From: Prionace glauca
Lineage: Eukaryota > Chordata > Chondrichthyes > Carcharhiniformes > Carcharhinidae
Reading direction: 5' to 3'
Length of the DNA: 64,000 nucleotides
Assembly: GCA_037974335.1 (NCBI GenBank)
Contig: CM075760.1
Span: 64,318,360-64,382,359 of the forward strand
The translations under genes and the position numbers were made by a program. Shown one piece after another: positions 56,606 to 64,000 of the stretch (within the stretch, counting starts at the first letter, position 1; the number at the start of each line of letters is the position of its first letter). The notes under the pieces were generated by a model that made no database searches, had not been told where the DNA came from, and saw nothing but the letters and a program-made list of their open reading frames with translations.

Positions 56606-57542
56606 TATTTCAGGTTGTTGCTCAACATTATCCAAACCTCGATGTGAAAGACATGTTATCATTGCTCTGACATCAAAGTTAAATACTTTCTGTGAAATAA
56701 GGTGCACTGACGGGAAAGTTCGCTTTTGACACCGAGCATTTATCCGCATCTTGTTCAGTCCACAACAGAATTTAATGGGTTTCTAGCTGCAGACTAATAT
56801 GGTTAATCAGCATCTGAAATATCTGATAGCAGTGTGTGCTCAAAAAGACAGATACAAGTGATACTGTAAGTGAACTAGAGGAAATGGTGAACATTTCACA
56901 GAAGAATATTTTTAAATCGTTTTTCATCTCTAAGAAAGAGGGAAAACCATTCAGACAGATGAGGGAATTGGGACTCAGTGCGGATCTACTGGAATTTCCT
57001 GTAACGGGCCGGAATTTATGCGCCTGAATGTTTCAAACCCCTAATAAAAAAGGGACAAGAGTCACGAACAGATAATTCCTGATTCTCATCCTTTTAAATG
57101 TATTTGACTTTGTTTAAAAGCTGACGATAGTCGATCTCAAAATTGTGACCTGTATTACCCGGTGATTCGATTGGTTCTGTTGGTCAGTTATATTTTCAAT
57201 TCAGTGATGTTCAAGGTCAGAAATATTCAATTCATAATGAAGTCACATGTGTTAAATAATGTATTGATACGAAATATTGAAACGAATAGTGATTACAATG
57301 AACTTTGATAAAGTATTATCTGGACTCGAAACGTCCGCCCTTTTCACTCCTTACAGGTGCTGTCAGACATTGTGAGATTTTGGAGCATTTCCTCTTTTCC
57401 CATCCGCAGTAATTTGCTTTTATCACTGAGGACATTTGGTTGAGATTATTTGAAGAAAGATGAAAATGATGCATTAACGAATGGGCAAAAATGAGTGCTC
57501 TCTTAGATATTTGGGAGACGGAAGCTTCCCCTTCGCCAGACA

Positions 57543-57615
57543 GCCGAAATAGCTCAGTTGGGAGAGCGTTAGACTGAAGATCTAAAGGTCCCAGGTTCAA
57601 TCCCGGGTTTCGGCA
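57543..57615 (+). tRNA. tRNA-Phe (GAA), right arm
   Basis: Same as 48146-48218 except that the T stem is CCAGG/CCGGG, one A-G mismatch where the left copy has T-G. Loop CTGAAGA and all other stems are intact. A TTTT run follows at 57633-57636. Confidence 0.92.
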
Positions 57616-57997
57616 GTATTCCGTTGCTGGTTTTCTGTGCTATCTGCTAATTAGGAGCACATTTTGTCTCGCACAGTCTTCAAACATCAGTTCACACAAA
57701 TTGCAACAGACCAAATACCCATCGCAATTTCCACCCTGCCAGATGTTGTTATATTTCCTCCTTGTTGGATTCCAGTTTTTTAAAAACTTCCTCTATTTCT
57801 AAACATTCCCAATGTTAATGAATGGTGATGGAGGTGAAGGTTTATCTTTGTTTCCTTATGCACACATGCCATGTAACGTCCTGAGTTTTTCCAACCTCAT
57901 CACATTTCAGTGCAGATGTCAGGTCCGCTTTTACATGGCAGTGAAAATACATTTAGTTGACCTGCTGTTTCATCCAAAACAATGTATATTTGCATTA

Positions 57998-58300
57998 CCT
58001 CTTTTGATTCCTCCAGAAGAAGGCCATTCGGCCCATCGAGTCCGCACCCACAACAATCCCACCCACGCCCTATTCCCCGTAAAGACACATATTTACCCTT
58101 CTAATCCCTCTGACACTAGGATCAATTTAGCATGGCCAATCAAACTAACCCACGCATCTTTGAAGCCTGAACACCTGGAGGAAACCCACGGAGGCATGGG
58201 GAGAACGTGCAAACTCTGCACAGACGGTGACCCGAGAACCTGAGTCGCTGGCGCTGTGAGACATCAGTGCTAATCACTGTGCTACCGCGCTGTCCTTTCT
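57998..58300 (-). mobile_element. SINE in the right arm
   Basis: Mirror of the SINE at 47460-47760 (GGCCATTCGGCCCATCGAGT to GTGCTACCGCGCTGTC). Confidence 0.9.
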
Positions 58301-58890
58301 ACTGCATTCAATGTTACTGCAATTCACTCCATTCAAAGTATTAGCATCAATCTGTGATAAACCATCCTGTGGTAATTCTGCTGAATAACATTAAATTATC
58401 ACCGTTAATGGACCATGCAACGTTGGACGCCTTTGATTTGAAACTTTGCTGCTTTTCTGGGTGAACTCCAGCTCTCCATTCCTCCCGCAATGTCACCGCT
58501 CAAACTGAGTCTTTCTCCTTCCCACATTATTAAACTCACAGTTACTGGTTTCTGAATGAAAACTGCCTCCACTTCACTGGGGGTGGGAGACTTTACCAGT
58601 TCATTCAAGTAAACGTTTTCTTGTCATTGAATCAGAGATTTGGGCACAGATCTGCGAGATTTTTGTGTCGGTAGAAACAATAAATTTTCCCCCATTAACA
58701 GCCAGACTTTAACCCGTATCAGTATTTTGAATCATCAGCACTTTCTAGCCTATCGCTCTCTTATTTTCTTTTTGCTTCTTTACATGTGACTTTTCCAATT
58801 CAGGCGCAAGCAAGGGAATCTTCCCCACACTGATTCTGACAGTTGTTGACCTGAAGGAACACAGGATTGTTGTACAGCAATAAATCTACA

Positions 58891-58962
58891 TCCTCTGAGC
58901 GGGGATCGAACCCGGGCTGTGGCAGTGAAAACGTCAAATCCTAACCACTAGACCACCAGGGA
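58891..58962 (-). tRNA. tRNA-Glu (TTC), right arm, degenerating
   Basis: Mirror of 46792-46863 but with anticodon loop TTTTCAC (TTC) and a normal T33. The anticodon stem TGACG/TGCCA has one mismatch and the acceptor stem TCCCTGG/TCAGAGG has a C-A mismatch. The T-arm GGTTCGATCC is intact. The anticodon differs from the left-arm copy (CTC). Confidence 0.75.
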
Positions 58963-59284
58963 AGATGACACAAGGTCTTTAAAATATTCATTTATCAATG
59001 ACTCACCTGCTTTTTAATGTATTTCAGGCTTTTTATTCACCAATTGCAAGTTTATCCTTCACATTTTATCCTTCACAAAGACCTTGTCTTTCTCAAAACT
59101 GAGTATGTCATGTCTCTATCAGATGAGAAAACACCACGCTGGTTAGTAATATGCTGTGTACACTCTCTCAGTAATGACTGAACTGGGCCCAGTCTGCATT
59201 CATATTAGTACAGGTGCTGTATCGATATCTGGTGCATTCGGCTCTGTCTCTGTGTTACTGCACAAAACCCATCCCTCATTTATA

Positions 59285-59482
59285 TTACAACAGATCATAT
59301 TAGTTGGATTGGCCATGCAAAATTGCCCATTATTTTCCCGTTGAATATGTGGATTAGCCATGGTAAATGGGTGGGGCTAATGGGGATAGGGCAGAGGGGA
59401 GGACCTGGGTGGGATGCAGACTCAGTGGGCCAGATAGCCTTTCTTCTGAACTGTAGGAATTCTATGGTTCTATGTCGAAGAA
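59285..59482 (+). mobile_element. SINE 3' half
   Basis: TTGGATTGGCCATGCAAAAT, GGGGATAGGGCAGAGGGGAG, then CTGTAGGAATTCTATGGTTC. It lies just outside the right arm. Confidence 0.85.
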
Positions 59483-60138
59483 ATATCATAGACATTTGCG
59501 TGCTTATTTATTTTAAATAATCTATTTTCTAATAACCCCCTTTGGTGAAATGATTTTTTCAAGCAATTCCCTTCAGTTTTCCCAGTGATAACCTTCAGCC
59601 CATCTCTGCCGTCCCTGAATACATGGAAACACCAAACAGTTCATGTGTTTCAACTGAAGAACATTTAAGGTGTAAGCATTTATTGACAACCATTCTGTTG
59701 TGTGTTCTTGCAAACAAAATGATTTCAGCCTCACTATTTTGTTCCCGGTGTTGATTTATCTGTCTTTAGAGATCTGCTGGAAAACGGATAGACTGACAAT
59801 GTGTGACAGCAATACTCACAACGGTTTCAACTCTCTTCAGTTCAGCAACACATTGTTAATCAATGTTCCTTTCTTTTGCCAAGGTGCATGAACCAAAATG
59901 TTTGCCTTCATTCGGATTTTTTAACATGCATAAAAAGGACAATAACCATATAATTTGCAAGAAAAGATGAAGTCATCTTGTTTGTTCAGAGACTGTGATT
60001 CATGTCCCTCAGCACACGGTTTAATTGTTCCAATGGGGACATTAGAAGATTTATAAATAGGAATTTTCACTGTGTGTGCAATATTGTTTAACTGGGAGTG
60101 GTCTCTAGTACAGTCAGCGATCATTGAGTTTCAGAGCC
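59483..60138. other. Upstream flank of the GPCR gene
   Basis: No promoter motif could be singled out; no other gene seen. Confidence 0.4.
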
Positions 60139-60235
60139 ATGTTCTGGATTATACCACTTGAGCTTCGTATTCTTTGGGTATTTTACGATATCCAAAGGAT
60201 TTACTACCCGATCCTTGCCGTAGTTGGTGTCACTG
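60139..60235 (+). CDS. gpr139-like: GPR139-like GPCR, exon 1
   Basis: ATG at 60139 opens MFWIIPLELRILWVF, followed by IQRIYYPILAVVGVT, the extracellular end and first half of TM1. It ends in one base (G) at donor GTAAGT (60236). A two-exon plan with the break in TM1, and the phrase YYPILAVVGV, are characteristic of GPR139/GPR142-related receptors, which are numerous in sharks. An earlier in-frame TTG at 60124 is not a likely start. A short N-terminus without a signal peptide is normal for this class. Confidence 0.85.
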
Positions 60236-60803
60236 GTAAGTCATATTTCTCTGTGTTCATTGTCCTTGTCCATGTTACCCAGTTATTGATATCATTCTGT
60301 GTAACCTTCATGGTTTGTTGCTGTGAATGAACTGGAAACATTTCTCGTTGCCACACAGCTATCCTCACACTACCTAACATTCACTTTCAATCTTTCCACT
60401 TTACGGTTGTTGTTATGTAACATGATTTCCAGTATTATGTTTCACAGCCAATTCCAAATCAGCTGATTTAACATCTTCAACTGCACAGCCTTCAGCACAA
60501 TCAAAGCAGAGTCATCCAGACCAGAAACATTTGCTCCAAACCTACTGGCACCATTGTGTCCCCCATATACAAATCTGAAGAAGGCAGCAAATTGGAGACT
60601 TTATTAACTGGTGAATGTGGCTTCTTGCTACATCATTGCGGGGCTTTTCTGCTGTGAACTTTGTCTCGAGCAGAATAGGTGAATTCAGTCTATTCCGGGG
60701 TGGATTTAATAAAAATGTTTCAGCTGTTCCCAAGGATCCTGAGAGATTGCTTCTCTTGTGCTCAGTCTAAAACACGAATAAATTGTGTTTCTCTTCCTTA
60801 CAG

Positions 60804-61699
60804 TGAATGTATTGACGATTCTTATCCTGTCACGAGGGAAGTGTGGTCTTTCCAGAAGTGTGATATATTACCTCATTTCCATGTCAGCAGCGGATCTACT
60901 GGTCATTATCACCGATCTCATTTTGAGGCAAATTCCCACGAAGTTAAATTTTTTATTCATTTACCACATTAAAATATGTAATATCCATGCTGTGCTGCTT
61001 TATGCAGTCACTGATTGCTCTGTCTGGTTCACTGTCTCTTTTACCTTTGATCGATTTGTGGCTATTACTTGTCAGAAGCTGAAAATAAAATACTGCACTG
61101 AGAAAACTGCAACAGTGGTTCTCGGAACTGTGAGTGTGCTATTCAGTGTAAAGAACATTTTCTGGTATTTCATGTATGGTGATAGATATGCGATTCAGAA
61201 TATTCCCCATTTTTGTCATGTTGGCAATGATGCCTTCTATTCTGAAGCATGGGGAGTGGTTGAAAATCTGCATTATATTTTAACACCGTTCATTCCTTTT
61301 TTGTTGATTCTGTTGCTGAATGTTTTCACCATTAAACACATTCTAGGGTCCACCAAATTCCGCAGGAGACTTCAGAGTCACAAGCGTATGGATAGTTCAA
61401 AGGACCCAGAGACAGTGAAGAGAAGAAAATCCATTATCTTACTATTTGCTCTATCATTAAATTTTATCCTACTATGGTCAGTGTTACTTATCCACTCCTT
61501 TTGTCAACGATTATATAATTTAAACTTAATTCATTTTTATATTCCTGCATTTGTGCGGGAATTGGGATTTATGCTCCAACTCCTGAGTTGCTGCACCAAT
61601 ACATACATTTACGCAGTGACCCAGACACAATTCAGAGAGGATCTAAAGAATGTGATCAGATCTCCATTTACTGCAATTGTGAAATTACTTACAGAATAA
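60804..61699 (+). CDS. gpr139-like: GPR139-like GPCR, exon 2
   Basis: After acceptor TTCCTTACAG the frame continues G|TG AAT, giving Asn34 (N1.50) and RGKCGLSRS. Together with exon 1 the protein is 330 residues. Landmarks: SAADLL with Asp63 in TM2; Cys90 at the top of TM3 and Cys169 in loop 2 for the conserved disulfide; DRF at 114-116 in place of DRY; a long basic third loop (FRRRLQSHKRMDSSKD, VKRRKS); and NTYIY in TM7 in place of NPxxY. It ends QTQFREDLKN... and stops at 61697-61699. The frame is open, so the gene looks functional. The DRF and NTxxY variants and the lack of a known ligand leave its signalling open. The intron (60236-60803) is 568 bp. Confidence 0.9.
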
Positions 61700-62254
61700 A
61701 CATATTTTTCGTTAGAACAGGGTGATTATCTCGTGTTCTGAACAAAACAATATCTCAGTGAATCATACACAGTGTAGACATATTTTGTGTCACCATTTCT
61801 GATTAAAACGTGTATTGAAATTGTAAAAACAAATAAAAAAAATGAATTGAGCCAAGAAAAAATCCGGATTCAAATCAGCTAATACTAATGAACCAGCCTG
61901 GACATCATGTTGACCTCCAGTTTTGTACCATTCTGTTAACTTGAGCGAATGTTTGCATTTCACTTCAGCTGCAACACAACTCCCTCACTGAAATGAATCT
62001 CAAAACTCAACCCCCGTGAACTCTCTTCACAATTCCACCCCACCTCAACACATCCCCACCCTCCCCCTCAGCTCGACCCTCAGCCCAAACAGTCCCGCGC
62101 CCTTTGCACAGTATTCATTATTGGATTTAGCAATGGTGAATTGAACAGATTGGACTAGAGATTCATGGATGAATGGATTATTCGGCAAAGGCGGTTGAAA
62201 ATCTTCCCCAACAGGTGTAGACAAAGGTCATGGGTAGAGGAGGGCACTCATAAT
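61700..62254. other. 3' flank of the GPCR gene
   Basis: A possible poly(A) signal, AATAAA, lies at about 61831-61836. Nothing else is recognised. Confidence 0.45.
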
Positions 62255-62330
62255 GTTGAAATGCAGCGTGAGCTCGTTGGGTCAAAGGGCCTGTTTCCCA
62301 TGCTGTGTTTTTCTTTATTCTTTGGTCAAA
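62255..62330 (+). mobile_element. LINE tail fragment
   Basis: AATGCAGCGTGAGCTCGTTG, GGTCAAAGGGCCTGTTTCCC and TTCTTTATTCTTTGG match the LINE 3' terminus at 9970-10040. Confidence 0.8.
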
Positions 62331-63583
62331 ATGTTAGCGCTAAACTTCCAAGGATTTAGGGTCGGTGCTAGACTGCAGCTTGAGACAGAATGTTGGAGTG
62401 GCAGTGATTGCATTTAGTAAAACTCAATGGCAGTATTTGACAATGCACTTCGTACAATTCAATTAAAAAACCTCAGCCGAATGCGCATTTAATTCCACTA
62501 CCCTCGTGGATTTTGCAGCATGTGTGAGAGATCAAAGTTAGTTTGTGCCCCAAATGCACTGGAGTGTTGAAGTGAAATAAGCAAATACATATATTAAAGA
62601 TGCATAGAACAGAATATAAGCAAGGTTGCTCTTTGTTTGTGAAGGGTCTGAAAAGAAATAATTGTTAAAAAAATTCAGAGAAAAATAGATTTATCTTCAG
62701 TTATGAATAAATTTTTTGAATGAATTCTGAACAAGTATTTAAAATGATAAAATAGAACGTAATGGAATGATTAGCCGAAAACAGACATCTTTATTAGCAG
62801 GAATAACAAAGTAAGTATTCTATTCATAACCATTCCACGCCGTAAGTTACTGGAAAATATGTAAACGCCTTTTTATTCACTTTTTGCTACCCTTAAAAAA
62901 AACTCTGAAAACCTTTTTCACTGTAAACGTGATTATAGTGATCCAGTTTCACCATCTGCTGGCGACTCACATCGCTGGTCTCATGTGTCAGCGTTCAGTC
63001 TCTGGATGCCTGCACTTGGGAACCATTTGCTCAAGTGTGGATATTGGACAAAATTGTCTGGGATTGAAGTTTCCAACAGGAGCTGGGCTGGTCAGTTTGC
63101 CATTTTATCAGCAGTCACTGCACAGGAATTCTATTTCTCTTTCCCATGGGAGATAGTGCCTAGAGATTGGAGACATATATTTAACACATGTATTTGTACA
63201 TTCGGTGGCGTTGTGAGACGCAAATCCAATTTTGAGTGGGAGTGGCTGAAATTTCCTGAACTCTGCCATTCACCTGTCACAGATTATCACTTTTAATCTC
63301 ACATAATGGACCTAACTCAACGTTGTTTATATTTCCATGAGAATTGTTTCAAAGAATTCGCTGGCCCTCGTACCTTGGTGATCTCCTTGAAATCTATCAC
63401 CTTCTGAAGGTCCATCGCAGTTGGGGTGTTAAGAGAGATCCAAGCCCTCTCTTCCGTTTGTCCTCCTCTCACTTTTTCGAACGGTGAAATTTCTTAAAAT
63501 ATGGAGTATTACTGCCTCATTTCAGTTATGATACAAGTCCACTGCTATTTTCCTACAGTTTATGTTAGCGAAACTTTGGGTGG
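62331..63583. other. Intergenic, nothing recognised
   Basis: Frames up to 103 codons at 62884-63296 overlap each other and show no family features. Confidence 0.4.
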
Positions 63584-63656
63584 AAGCTCCAGCAAGAATT
63601 GAACTCGCGACCCCAGGTTCACAAGACCAGTGCTCTTACCACTGAGCTATGGAGCT
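63584..63656 (-). tRNA. tRNA-Thr (TGT)
   Basis: 73 nt: acceptor AGCTCCA/TGGAGCT fully paired, D arm TAGCTCAGTGGTAAGAGCAC, anticodon loop CTTGTGA (TGT), T-arm GCGAG-TTCAATT-CTTGC. The anticodon stem CTGGT/ACCTG has one mismatch. Probably a functional or recently active gene. Confidence 0.85.
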
Positions 63657-64000
63657 AAATGCTGCGAGTTCCTTGCGGTACTAATAACATTATCAGTGGA
63701 TTGAGGAGCAGGATGGGGTTTGAGGTCGGAGATTTTTGATGAATGTGGAAATGTCTGAGGGGGAAAACAGGAAGTTAAAAGCCGCAAGTTGAAAGGGACA
63801 TGATTTGACATGTGTGCTGTGTGTGTATCTGGCATGTATGTTGTGTATCTGACATGTATGTTCTTCAGAGTTTATCGTTAGTGTTACAACTCTGACTTCT
63901 CCAGCTCCGAGGCCAGTTCATCCAGCCGGAAGATTTAGATGTTGTTCCCTTCACAGACGCTGTGGGGCGATTGATTTCTGTGTTTCTCCTGAGAGGAGAG
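63657..64000. other. Right edge, nothing recognised
   Basis: Short GT-rich stretch at 63810-63860; no gene seen. Confidence 0.4.

Larger units (their letters stand above)
54330..59265 (-). repeat. Inverted duplication, right arm (tRNA cluster)
   Basis: Reverse complement of 46480-50775. It contains tRNA-Val(TAC), Val(CAC), Phe and Glu in mirrored order, the mirrored SINE (57998-58300) and the mirrored 1.2-kb tandem units, plus a private LINE insertion at 55935-56605. Confidence 0.9.

Overview
The window is from a cartilaginous fish, almost certainly a shark. It holds one complete cluster-type IgM heavy-chain locus (VH, D, JH, four C domains, secretory tail, membrane exons). Its background repeats are typical of elasmobranchs: tRNA-headed SINEs, CR1/L2-like LINE fragments whose tails resemble the SINE tails, and long CA and CTCAC simple repeats. 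I cannot name the species.

Layout. 1-10055 is non-coding and full of LINE and SINE remnants; the largest is a broken CR1-like LINE at 6800-10055 with a duplicated 3' end. 10500-15190 is an old, diverged duplicate of 19130-23640. It carries a VH pseudogene (14518-15190) where the second copy carries the intact VH. 23155-42319 is the IgM cluster on the + strand: promoter dyad and TATA-like box, split leader, VH with a 3' RSS (22-nt spacer), one 12-bp D with 12-nt-spacer RSSs on both sides, JH with a 23-nt-spacer RSS, a 10.8-kb J-C intron, CH1-CH4 with secretory tail and poly(A) signals, a 3.4-kb intron rich in CA repeats, TM1, and a tiny TM2 exon. The J-C intron contains an AT-rich part with internal duplications, a long C-rich (CTCAC)n block, and then an abrupt G-rich, GAGCT-bearing block about 1 kb upstream of CH1. 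That last block has the position and composition of a mammalian S-mu switch region.

44550-59265 is a complex inverted duplication of a tRNA gene cluster (Glu, Phe, Val-CAC, Val-TAC in both arms; Glu, Asn, Gly in the loop) plus two inverted copies of a CpG-rich promoter-like module. A LINE interrupts only the right arm. 60139-61699 is a two-exon GPR139-like class A GPCR. A tRNA-Thr lies at 63584-63656.

How the parts work together: the IgM cluster should rearrange V-D-J within itself and make secreted or membrane mu chain by alternative poly(A) use and splicing from a donor inside CH4. The tRNA and GPCR genes are separate neighbours. No retrovirus-like element was recognised.
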